Below are positions 34,723 to 42,714 of a stretch of 64,000 nt of DNA, piece by piece. Source of the stretch: Chitinibacter sp046530675 (GTDB lineage: Bacteria; Pseudomonadota; Gammaproteobacteria; Burkholderiales; Chitinibacteraceae); NCBI RefSeq assembly GCF_046530675.1, contig NZ_CP172558.1, forward strand, positions 3,038,001-3,102,000. The letters run 5' to 3'. The notes beneath the pieces are model-generated. The model did no database searches. It saw nothing but the letters and a program-made list of their open reading frames with translations, and was not told the origin of the DNA. The translations under genes and the position numbers were made by a program. Positions within the stretch are counted from its first letter, which is position 1, and each line of letters starts with the position of its first letter.

Positions 34723-35778
34723 TCAAATGCGGTGTGATCGCTGATGCGGCTCAAGCAGCATCGAATCACCATAACTGAAAAAACGGTATTCATTCGCCAC
34801 GGCATGCTCATACGCGGCACGCATCGTTTCATAACCGGCAAAAGCCGCGACCAGCATTAATAGAGTCGATTTGGGCAAATGAAAGTTGGTAATCAAACGA
34901 TCAACCACTTTGAATTGATAGCCGGGCTTGATAAAGATATTGGTATCGCCTTCGGGTTCGGCGAGCAAGCCCTGTTGCGATGATGCTTCGAGCGCACGCA
35001 AGGACGTCGTGCCGACCGCAATCACCCGTTTACCCTGCGCCTTGGCTTCGCGAATCGCCGCCTGCGTAGCGGCCGGAATGCGATAACGCTCGTGGTGCAT
35101 CACATGTTCGCTAATATCGTCGACGCGCACCGGCATAAATGTTCCGGCACCAACGTGCAAAGTCAGAAAATGCGTCTGCACACCCATTTCACGCAGTTGC
35201 GTCAGCAATTGATCAGTAAAGTGCAACCCAGCCGTCGGCGCGGCGACTGCACCGGGATCACGCGCATAAACAGTTTGATAACGTTTGGCGTCCTCAATGT
35301 CGGGCACATGCGTGATGTACGGCGGCAGCGGCAGCAAACCAGACTGTTCGAGAATATCCAGCACGGTCAGATCCGGATGACTGGCGTGACTATTGGAGAA
35401 GTCCAGCCTGAACAAATCACCCTGCCGCTCGGTCATTTGTGCGCTGAATCCGCCATTAAAATGCAGTACGTTGCCTGGCTTGGGCGCTTTGGATGCTTTG
35501 ATATGCGCCAGCGCCTGATGCTCGCCCAGCACACGTTCGATCAGCGCTTCAATCTTGCCACCCGACGCTTTTTCACCAAACAGCCTTGCCTTGATGACTT
35601 TAGTGTCATTAAACACCAGCACATCGCCAGGCTGCAGCAGTTGCGGCAAATCGGTAAACTGCAGATCAGCCCGTTGCGAGCCATCGACATGTAACAAGCG
35701 ACTCGCCCCACGCGTTTCTGGCGGAAATTGAGCAATCAGTTGGTCGGGTAAGTGGTAGTCAAAATCGGAAATTTGCAT
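34723..35778 (-). CDS. queA: S-adenosylmethionine:tRNA ribosyltransferase-isomerase
   Basis: Transfers and isomerises the ribosyl group of SAM to preQ1-tRNA, giving epoxyqueuosine. 351 residues from the ATG at 35778 (MQISDFDYHLPDQLIAQFPP), the usual family N-terminus; another ATG five codons upstream is possible. Conserved blocks: RLLHVDG, VFNDTKVIKARLFG, YQTVYARDPGAVAAPTAGLH and LHVGAGTFMPVR. It belongs with tgt in queuosine synthesis. The start region is divergent from aroQ with about 250 bp between. Confidence 0.97.
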   Translation of the reverse strand: MQISDFDYHLPDQLIAQFPPETRGASRLLHVDGSQRADLQFTDLPQLLQPGDVLVFNDTKVIKARLFGEKASGGKIEALIERVLGEHQALAHIKASKAPKPGNVLHFNGGFSAQMTERQGDLFRLDFSNSHASHPDLTVLDILEQSGLLPLPPYITHVPDIEDAKRYQTVYARDPGAVAAPTAGLHFTDQLLTQLREMGVQTHFLTLHVGAGTFMPVRVDDISEHVMHHERYRIPAATQAAIREAKAQGKRVIAVGTTSLRALEASSQQGLLAEPEGDTNIFIKPGYQFKVVDRLITNFHLPKSTLLMLVAAFAGYETMRAAYEHAVANEYRFFSYGDSMLLEPHQRSHRI

Positions 35779-36026
35779 TGCGAATCTTTGCATTTTTTGG
35801 CGATTTGCATCACCATGACATGCTGTAAGCCAAGAAATAATTGTGTCGCGATTATATCAGCAAATCAGCATGTAACCCGCGCCAACACTGATGTAACAGA
35901 ATTTTTTCTCCACCCAAGCCATCGTAAGCCTGAAGAAATTAAAATAAATTTATGGCTTTTTCTGGACAAGTTCGCCGAAGTTGCGGCAAACTCCGACGAT
36001 TCACAGGGATATAGGGATTAGCTTTT

Positions 36027-36479
36027 ATGTCGGTTAACGGCAAAATCCTGGTTCTGCACGGCCCCAATCTGAACTTGCTCGGGCTGCGTGAACCGCAGCA
36101 TTACGGCAATACCACACTGGACGCAATCAATCAGCAACTGATCGCGCTCGGTCAGGCCAACAAGTTCGAGATCACCACGTTTCAATCCAATCGCGAATAT
36201 GAGCTAATCGAGCGGATTCACGCCGCTTATGCCGATGGCATTGCTTATATCGTGATCAATCCCGCCGCCTTCACCCACACCAGCGTTGCGCTGCGGGATG
36301 CACTGGCTGGCGTCAAAATTCCGTTCATTGAAGTGCATTTATCCAATGTTCATGCCCGGGAAGCTTTCCGGCATCATTCCTATTTCTCCGACCTCGCGGT
36401 CGGCGTGATTTGTGGTCTGGGCGCTCAGGGTTATGAATTTGCACTGCAATACGCCATGAACAAACTGAAAAACCAATAA
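36027..36479 (+). CDS. aroQ: Type II 3-dehydroquinate dehydratase
   Basis: Third step of the shikimate pathway: 3-dehydroquinate to 3-dehydroshikimate. 150 residues, full length. Signature LVLHGPNLNLLGLREPQHYG, catalytic-loop Arg and Tyr nearby, FQSNREYELIERIH, NPAAFTHTSVALRDAL and EVHLSNVHAREAFRHHSY. It is followed 51 bp later by accB, an arrangement (aroQ-accB-accC) common in proteobacteria, where the three are co-transcribed. Confidence 0.98.
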   Translation: MSVNGKILVLHGPNLNLLGLREPQHYGNTTLDAINQQLIALGQANKFEITTFQSNREYELIERIHAAYADGIAYIVINPAAFTHTSVALRDALAGVKIPFIEVHLSNVHAREAFRHHSYFSDLAVGVICGLGAQGYEFALQYAMNKLKNQ

Positions 36480-36530
36480 CAAGCTCAAAAAGCTCAACCT
36501 ATTCAACATTGAACAGAGAGGATTGCATCA

Positions 36531-36983
36531 ATGGATCTGCGTAAACTGAAAAAACTCATCGATCTGGTAGAAGAATCTGGCATTGCCGAGCTGGAAGTCA
36601 CCGAAGGTGAAGAGAAAGTACGCATCACTCGCAGCGTCGCCAATCAGGGCTTCATGCAAGCGCCAATGCAATATCACATTCCGCAAGCCGCTCCGGCTGC
36701 TGCACCTGCCGCTGCTGCACCTGCAGCCGAAGCCGCCCCAGCGGTTGAAGGCAATATCCAGAAATCGCCAATGGTCGGCACTTTCTATCGCTCATCAAGC
36801 CCAGGCGCCAAAGCCTTCGTCGAAGTCGGTCAGACCGTCAATGCCGGCGATACCTTGTGCATTATCGAAGCGATGAAATTGCTCAACGAAATCGAAGCCG
36901 AGCATTCGGGCGTAATCAAGGCCATCTTGGTTGAAAATGGCCAGCCAGTTGAATTTGGCGAACCGATGTTTGTTATTGGCTAA
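36531..36983 (+). CDS. accB: Biotin carboxyl carrier protein of acetyl-CoA carboxylase
   Basis: 150 residues. Carries the biotin that AccC carboxylates for malonyl-CoA synthesis. N-terminal MDLRKLKKLIDLVEESGIAE, an Ala/Pro-rich linker (about 52-75), then the biotinyl domain from about 78 with the biotin-Lys motif EAMKLLNEIE. A good ribosome binding site (agaggat) precedes the ATG. accC follows after 80 bp that contain an inserted-looking inverted repeat. Confidence 0.98.
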   Translation: MDLRKLKKLIDLVEESGIAELEVTEGEEKVRITRSVANQGFMQAPMQYHIPQAAPAAAPAAAAPAAEAAPAVEGNIQKSPMVGTFYRSSSPGAKAFVEVGQTVNAGDTLCIIEAMKLLNEIEAEHSGVIKAILVENGQPVEFGEPMFVIG

Positions 36984-36987
36984 TTCT

Positions 36988-37052
36988 GTGAAGCGTGAGG
37001 TGTGAGTAAAGAGATGAAAACCGCTCCTCACACCTAACCCCTCACTCCTCAC
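36988..37052. repeat. Inverted repeat between accB and accC
   Basis: aggtgtgag pairs with ctcacacct across about 20 bases, inside a run of gtgag / ctcac variants that fills almost the whole accB-accC gap. The G/T-A/C-biased text is unlike its surroundings. It could be an mRNA hairpin tuning accC expression or a small repeat element. Confidence 0.55.
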
Positions 37053-37063
37053 GGAGTTTGTAT

Positions 37064-38434
37064 ATGTTCGAAAAAGTACTTATTGCTAACCGCGGCGAAA
37101 TTGCCTTGCGTATTTTGCGCGCCTGCCGCGAAATGGGCATCAAAACCGTTGTCGTGCATTCCGAAATCGATCGCGAAGCCAAGTATGTCAAACTGGCCGA
37201 TGAATCAGTCTGTATCGGCCCCAATCCTTCGGCACAAAGTTATTTGAACGTGCCACGCCTGATTGCTGCCGCCGAAGTGACTGGCGCACAAGCGATTCAC
37301 CCCGGCTACGGTTTTCTGTCGGAAAACGCCGATTTTGCGCAGCGCGTCGAAGAATCAGGCTTTGTCTTTATCGGCCCGAAACCTGAATCGATCCGCATTA
37401 TGGGTGACAAGGTTGCCGCCAAAGATGCGATGAAAAAAGCCGGTGTACCTTGTGTTCCGGGTTCGGAAGGCGGTCTGCCTGATGACGAAGCCGAAATTTT
37501 GCGCCTCGGCCGTGAAGTCGGCTATCCAGTGATTATCAAGGCCGCTGGTGGTGGTGGCGGTCGCGGCATGCGCGTCGTTCACACCGAAGAAGATCTGCTG
37601 TCGGCTGTTGCGCTGACCAAATCGGAAGCCAACCAGTTCTTCGGCAATCCGATGGTCTACATGGAAAAATTCCTGCAAACCCCGCGTCACGTTGAAATCC
37701 AAATTCTGGCAGACCAGCACGGCAATGCGATTTATTTGGGTGAACGCGACTGCTCAATGCAGCGCCGCCATCAAAAAGTCATCGAAGAAGCACCCGCACC
37801 GGGCGTGACCGAAGAGCAACGCCAGCGCATCGGTGAAGCGTGTGCCGCAGCGTGCCGTTTGATCGGTTACCGTGGCGCGGGCACATTCGAGTTCCTGTAT
37901 GAAAACGGCGAATTCTATTTCATTGAAATGAATACGCGTGTTCAGGTTGAGCATCCGGTGACTGAAATGATTACCGGCATCGATATCGTTCAGGAGCAAA
38001 TCCGCGTTGCTGCTGGCTTGCCACTGCGTTACACGCAGGAAGACGTGAAGCTCAAAGGCCATTCATTCGAGTGCCGCATCAATGCCGAAGACCCGATCAA
38101 GTTTATCCCTAGCCCGGGTCAAGTCAGCAAATGGCATATGCCGGGCGGGCCGGGAGTTCGCGTTGATTCGCACGTTTATCAGGGTTATACAATTCCGCCA
38201 ACGTACGACAGCATGATCGGCAAGATCATTACTTACGGTGACACGCGCGAACAGGCGATGGCGCGGATGCGGATCGCATTGTCCGAGATGGTCGTCGAAG
38301 GCATCAAAACCAATGTGCCATTGCATCAGCAGTTGCTGCTGGAAAAAGCCTTTATCAAGGGTGGCACCAGCATTCACTACCTTGAGCATCATATGGAAGA
38401 AATCAGCAAGGCGATTGAAGCGAAACGCGCCTAA
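37064..38434 (+). CDS. accC: Biotin carboxylase subunit of acetyl-CoA carboxylase
   Basis: ATP-dependent carboxylation of AccB-bound biotin. 456 residues from ATG 37064 (MFEKVLIANRGEIALRILRA), the standard start; an in-frame TTG two codons up is ignored. ATP-grasp features: HPGYGFLSENADFA, the glycine-rich KAAGGGGGRGM, MEKFLQTPRHVEIQ, NTRVQVEHPVTE. Full length with all expected domains. A strong terminator follows, ending the aroQ-accB-accC group. Confidence 0.98.
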   Translation: MFEKVLIANRGEIALRILRACREMGIKTVVVHSEIDREAKYVKLADESVCIGPNPSAQSYLNVPRLIAAAEVTGAQAIHPGYGFLSENADFAQRVEESGFVFIGPKPESIRIMGDKVAAKDAMKKAGVPCVPGSEGGLPDDEAEILRLGREVGYPVIIKAAGGGGGRGMRVVHTEEDLLSAVALTKSEANQFFGNPMVYMEKFLQTPRHVEIQILADQHGNAIYLGERDCSMQRRHQKVIEEAPAPGVTEEQRQRIGEACAAACRLIGYRGAGTFEFLYENGEFYFIEMNTRVQVEHPVTEMITGIDIVQEQIRVAAGLPLRYTQEDVKLKGHSFECRINAEDPIKFIPSPGQVSKWHMPGGPGVRVDSHVYQGYTIPPTYDSMIGKIITYGDTREQAMARMRIALSEMVVEGIKTNVPLHQQLLLEKAFIKGGTSIHYLEHHMEEISKAIEAKRA

Positions 38435-38450
38435 AACGTCATGCACACCT

Positions 38451-38478
38451 CAAAAGGGCAGCTCAGGCTGCCCTTTTT
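38451..38478 (+). terminator. Rho-independent terminator after accC
   Basis: aaaagggcag pairs with ctgccctttt around a short loop, followed by T's. Confidence 0.9.
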
Positions 38479-38491
38479 ACATGCCCAACAT

Positions 38492-38540
38492 GGGTATTGC
38501 CAGCCAGCCATTGAAAAATATAGCCCACATCAATATACCC
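38492..38540. repeat. 49-bp spaced inverted motif, between accC terminator and TPR gene
   Basis: Begins gggtattgcc and ends aatataccc, 49 bp, intergenic. Confidence 0.75.
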
Positions 38541-38689
38541 AAGAACAACACCAATCAGCCAGCCCAAACCCAACTTCAGACCCCGCACCTTGCTAACGAG
38601 TGAAGTAACGCTTCGTCAGCCGGGTGAAATTTGTATTGCTGCACACCCAAGAAAACGCTATCGTTGCGCATTCGTTTCCAGCCCTGACA

Positions 38690-39721
38690 ATGAGTTTAAT
38701 TTTGCAAGAAATTCGTACGCTTTTTGAACAAAGCAAACGTTTGATCTATCTCGACCCGCCCGAATCTTTGCGTCTGGCCAAAGAAGCGACTTTGCTACTC
38801 ACGCCGGATCTGGATCCGGCCTTTCGCGTCGCCGTCTTTTTTCAATATATTGAAATGCTGATGGCTTTTGGCCGCATTCACGAAGGGCTGGCTCTGCTGC
38901 ATTCGGTACTAATCATTGCCGAAACAGAAAATCTGGAAGCCGAGCGAGGCAATCTGCTCTATAACCTGGGAATTGCCCATTATACGACCGGCGATTTTAG
39001 TACCGCGATTGAATACTGGAGCGATTGTCTGAATCTGGACAACACCGGTTTCTCAACCGAAACCCGCGTCAATGCATATATTTCACTGGGGCAATTGTAT
39101 TTTGCCTTCCATTTACCCGAAGATGCCCTGCGCCACCATCATACCGCGCTCAAATGGCTAAAAACCGGAGCCCCGATCAAGCCGGAGCTGCACAAGGAAT
39201 TATATGTTCGGGTTTTGATCAATCTCGTTGCCGATCTGTACGAGCTCAAACAGCTCGAAGAAGCCATTGCTCACCTTGACGAAGCCGAGCTACTTGCCCA
39301 AGAAATCGGCCATCTTGAATACCAAGGCGAGGCACTGAGTTATCGCACGCTGATTTTGCTGGAACAAGGCCGGCTCGATGAAGTGACGCAGTTTCTCCAG
39401 CGTGGTCACAGCATGGAACGTTACTGGGCCTGGGGAGAGATTTGCTGGAAAATCGCCAGCGGTAAGCTGCTGCAAGCCAAAAATCAACACCAGCAAGCCA
39501 TCGATGTTTTTCATCAAGCACTGGATCTTTCCGAAAGTTACGATTGCCGGAGTAAAATCCACGTGGTCCATGCCATCCTCGCCAGCGCATACGATCAACT
39601 GGGTGAGACCTCCAAGGCAGAGCAGCACCACCGCTTATATCAGGCGCATTTTAATCGGCTCGGTTCTCCTGAAATCTTTGCTCGCTTACAGCAACTGGAA
39701 TCCCAACTCGAAAATACATAG
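38690..39721 (+). CDS. Tetratricopeptide-repeat protein (paralogue 1 of 3)
   Basis: 343 residues, all-helical TPR solenoid (for example NLGIAHYTTGDFSTAIEYWSDC, ISLGQLYFAFHLPEDALRHH). No signal peptide, no enzymatic domain. It is clearly related to the two following genes: each has a YTTGD(Y/F)-type repeat followed by GLGQLYFA and HH residues at equivalent places, and the third adds a GGDEF domain. ATG 38690 (MSLILQEIRTLFEQ) is chosen over a GTG 22 codons upstream because the N-terminus aligns better with its paralogues. It may compete for or regulate the partner of the GGDEF protein. Confidence 0.8.
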   Translation: MSLILQEIRTLFEQSKRLIYLDPPESLRLAKEATLLLTPDLDPAFRVAVFFQYIEMLMAFGRIHEGLALLHSVLIIAETENLEAERGNLLYNLGIAHYTTGDFSTAIEYWSDCLNLDNTGFSTETRVNAYISLGQLYFAFHLPEDALRHHHTALKWLKTGAPIKPELHKELYVRVLINLVADLYELKQLEEAIAHLDEAELLAQEIGHLEYQGEALSYRTLILLEQGRLDEVTQFLQRGHSMERYWAWGEICWKIASGKLLQAKNQHQQAIDVFHQALDLSESYDCRSKIHVVHAILASAYDQLGETSKAEQHHRLYQAHFNRLGSPEIFARLQQLESQLENT

Positions 39722-39723
39722 CC

Positions 39724-39772
39724 ACGTATACAGCCGTAACCCAATCAATACGATACTTTTGCTTATATACCC
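39724..39772. repeat. 49-bp spaced inverted motif, degenerate copy
   Basis: Left end acgtatacag is degenerate, right end tatataccc is good; outer length 49 bp. It starts two bases after the stop of the first TPR gene. Confidence 0.45.
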
Positions 39773-39923
39773 CTCAAAGAAGCAACTCATTTGACACATC
39801 CCGCCTCGGTTCACACCATCCGCACCGGGCGTACCATTTTGATCACAGTAAGAAAATAGATCGCAGAGCAAGGCCAGCCGAGTGGTATTCTTGCGTTTTT
39901 TCGCCTTTCACAAAACTGCCACA

Positions 39924-40937
39924 ATGAATGAGGCCGAACTCAGTCGTCAATTGGCGCGGGCGCGCAAGCTGCTTCACTCGCAAAGCAGCGAAACGCTGAC
40001 CATTGCCCTGGACGTTCGCAAACAAGCTCAAACACTGCAACTGCCCGAACTGGAAGTTCGCGCTTTATGCATTCTCGCTCAATGTCTTTATGATTTTGGT
40101 GATTACAACGAATCACTCGGCTACTTGGCAGAAGTGACCGAGCTAAGTGCCCAGATTAGCATCGGCATTCAAGAAGGCGAACAGTTACAAATCTACGCCC
40201 GCACCCATTACAGCATGGGTAACTACCCCAAGGCGCGCGATTATTGGCAGCGCTGCCTGACTCTACCTGACTCTGCCATTATTCTGGAAACACGAATCAG
40301 AGCACATATTGGCTTGGGGCAACTCTATTACGCGCATGAACATTACGAATCGGCTCTGGCTCACCATCGCCGCGCCGAAGAACTGGCCGCCAGCTCGGAT
40401 GATTATCAGTTGCAGGCTGCGATTCTGATCAATATCGCGGTCGATTTAATGAGTTGCAAGCAGCTCGACGAAGCCCACGCGGTTCTCAAAGACGCGCTCC
40501 CCTTGGTCAAAGCTGATCAGAACTATCGCAATGAAGCGGAAATATATACGCTGATCGGACAAATCCAGCTCTTGCGCGGCGAATATGACAAGGCACGAAT
40601 GAGTCTGATGGTCGCACTTAAAATCAACCGCCTGCACATCAATCAGTGGGGCGAAGCCAGCGCGATGCTGATTCTGGGCAAAGTCTACCTGGCCACCGGC
40701 TACATCGAAATGGCGCGTGAACAACTGGTCGAAGCGCTCAATAAAGCGTGCGGTCTGGGCGCCATTCACATGCAATGCAATATCCATGAAGTGCTGGCTA
40801 TCATTTACACCCAGCTGGAAAAAACTGAGATCGCCGAAGGCCATCACAATTTGCGCGATGCTTTGCGTAAACAATTGCTGGACAGCACACTGGAAACCGA
40901 CCTGGAAACCATGGAGCTGCGGCTCGAATTAATCTGA
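39924..40937 (+). CDS. Tetratricopeptide-repeat protein (paralogue 2 of 3)
   Basis: 337 residues of TPR units (THYSMGNYPKARDYWQRC, IGLGQLYYAHEHYESALAHH, MLILGKVYLATGYIEMAREQ). It lacks a signal peptide, membrane helix and catalytic domain. It shares the same repeat order as its neighbours, so the three genes arose by tandem duplication. ATG 39924 (MNEAELSRQLARARKLL) is preferred over an upstream in-frame start. The GGDEF paralogue begins 16 bp after its stop, which implies co-transcription. Confidence 0.8.
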   Translation: MNEAELSRQLARARKLLHSQSSETLTIALDVRKQAQTLQLPELEVRALCILAQCLYDFGDYNESLGYLAEVTELSAQISIGIQEGEQLQIYARTHYSMGNYPKARDYWQRCLTLPDSAIILETRIRAHIGLGQLYYAHEHYESALAHHRRAEELAASSDDYQLQAAILINIAVDLMSCKQLDEAHAVLKDALPLVKADQNYRNEAEIYTLIGQIQLLRGEYDKARMSLMVALKINRLHINQWGEASAMLILGKVYLATGYIEMAREQLVEALNKACGLGAIHMQCNIHEVLAIIYTQLEKTEIAEGHHNLRDALRKQLLDSTLETDLETMELRLELI

Positions 40938-40953
40938 TTTCGACGAGGCGAAG

Positions 40954-42528
40954 ATGAGTTCATTGCAGGATGTTAACCAGCTCAATCAGCGCGCCAAAGC
41001 GCTCTCTCGCGAACACCCAGCCGAAGCCCTAGCCTGCGCCCAGCAGGCCGCCATCCATGCCATCCCGCTCAATTATGATTATGGGTTTACCTGGGCCATA
41101 TTCATTCAAGGCTGCACAATGAATGTGCAGGGCAATTTTGCCGAAGGCTTACCTCTGATGCGCCATGCATTGTATATGGCTCGCACGCATCAATTTGCCG
41201 ATTTGATACCCGAATGTTTGCAGGAAATTGCACGTGCCAATTACACGACGGGCGATTATGACAGCGCGCTGGATGCCTGGTCGCAATGCATAGACACGGC
41301 GCTTGCCGCCAACGCCAACGAAGCCTATATCAAGGGGCAAATCGGATTAGGTCAGCTCTATTTCGCCTACGATGATTTCTACGGTGCGCTCAATCACCAT
41401 CTAAAAGCCCGCGAACACGCCAGCCAATGTGGCAACGACAGCATGATCGCTGCCATTGAAATCAATATTGGCACCGATCAGGTTGAGCTCCAGCAATATG
41501 ACAGCGCCAAAGTCACACTCAAACAGGCTCTGGCCTACGCCCAGCAAAGCGGCAATCTGGAATATCAGGCGGCAGCAATGGGCATGCTGGGACGCGTTGC
41601 GCTGGCTGAAAATGATTTGCCACTGGCACATGCCTGCCTGGATCGCGCACGTGGCATCAACCAGCGTCATGAGAACCGCTGGGGCGAAGCACATGATTTA
41701 TACAATCTGGGTTTATTGGCCAGCAAGGAAAATCAACTGGATCATGCCATTGATTGTCATCGGCTCAGCCTGCAATTTGCAGAGTCCATGGGCGCCGCAC
41801 ACCTGATTTGTCAGATCGAGCTGGCCTTGTCAGCCACACTGGAACAAAAAGGCGATTTGCTCAGCGCACTCAAATTCCACAAGCAGGCCTATCAGCATCA
41901 TTACCAGTTATTACGCCAAAGCTCGGCACAGCGGCTGCACGTCATTGAAGCCAAACTTGAAGCTGAAAAAATCCGGTTGGAAAACATCAATCTACGCAAG
42001 CAAAACGATCAGGAGCGCAAAGCGCGCCAGCAGAGTGAACATATCGCATTACAAGACCCGCTGACCGGATTGCTTAACCGCCGAGGCTTTGAAGAGCGTA
42101 GCGCCGGCTTACTGCAGTACAACCCGGAACATCGTGAACCACTGTCCCTGCTGATGCTTGACGTGGATTTTTTCAAAGGGATCAACGATTGCTGGGGTCA
42201 TCTGATTGGCGATAATGTTCTGCGTCAAGTTGGCGCTCTGCTTAAGTCCGGTTGCCGTCAGGATGATCTGGTGTGTCGCTGGGGGGGCGAAGAGTTTTTG
42301 ATTCTTTTGCCGTCACGCAATGGCATGCCGGCACGCGACGTGGCCGAACGTTTACGCAGCATGGTCGAAAACTGGACCTGGGGAAAAATCCAGCACGGGC
42401 TGAAAGTCACCATCAGTATTGGCGTCACCCAGTACCAGAACGATAAACAGCTATTACAAATGACTCAGCGAGCTGATCAAAATCTCTATCGAGCCAAGCA
42501 AGCGGGGCGTAATCAGGTGATTTGCTGA
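40954..42528 (+). CDS. TPR-GGDEF diguanylate cyclase
   Basis: 524 residues. An N-terminal TPR solenoid (about 1-320) passes through a coiled coil (IEAKLEAEKIRLENINLRKQ) into a GGDEF domain (about 365-524). Active-site signature CRWGGEEFLILLP (GGEEF) and QDPLTGLLNRRGFEER with LDVDFFKGIND metal ligands are all intact, so it should make c-di-GMP. An RxxD inhibitory site is not obvious. Signal input probably comes by protein-protein contact through the TPRs, perhaps with the two upstream GGDEF-less paralogues. The HD-GYP protein at 31128 could remove its product. Confidence 0.92.
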   Translation: MSSLQDVNQLNQRAKALSREHPAEALACAQQAAIHAIPLNYDYGFTWAIFIQGCTMNVQGNFAEGLPLMRHALYMARTHQFADLIPECLQEIARANYTTGDYDSALDAWSQCIDTALAANANEAYIKGQIGLGQLYFAYDDFYGALNHHLKAREHASQCGNDSMIAAIEINIGTDQVELQQYDSAKVTLKQALAYAQQSGNLEYQAAAMGMLGRVALAENDLPLAHACLDRARGINQRHENRWGEAHDLYNLGLLASKENQLDHAIDCHRLSLQFAESMGAAHLICQIELALSATLEQKGDLLSALKFHKQAYQHHYQLLRQSSAQRLHVIEAKLEAEKIRLENINLRKQNDQERKARQQSEHIALQDPLTGLLNRRGFEERSAGLLQYNPEHREPLSLLMLDVDFFKGINDCWGHLIGDNVLRQVGALLKSGCRQDDLVCRWGGEEFLILLPSRNGMPARDVAERLRSMVENWTWGKIQHGLKVTISIGVTQYQNDKQLLQMTQRADQNLYRAKQAGRNQVIC

Positions 42529-42714
42529 TTTTCAATTTTCTGCTAATCAAATCAATTACCGGCGTAAATACCCGCTGTTTTTTGTCCCCTGACTGGTTTT
42601 TCAGGATGAAAATTGCGGTTTGTGTCCATATCCCTATTAAATTTGCGAGTTCTAGCCTTTTAGCTTCTGTTAAAATCAGGTCTTTAGTCGTCTTTCCCGC
42701 CGGAGATGCCCTTC

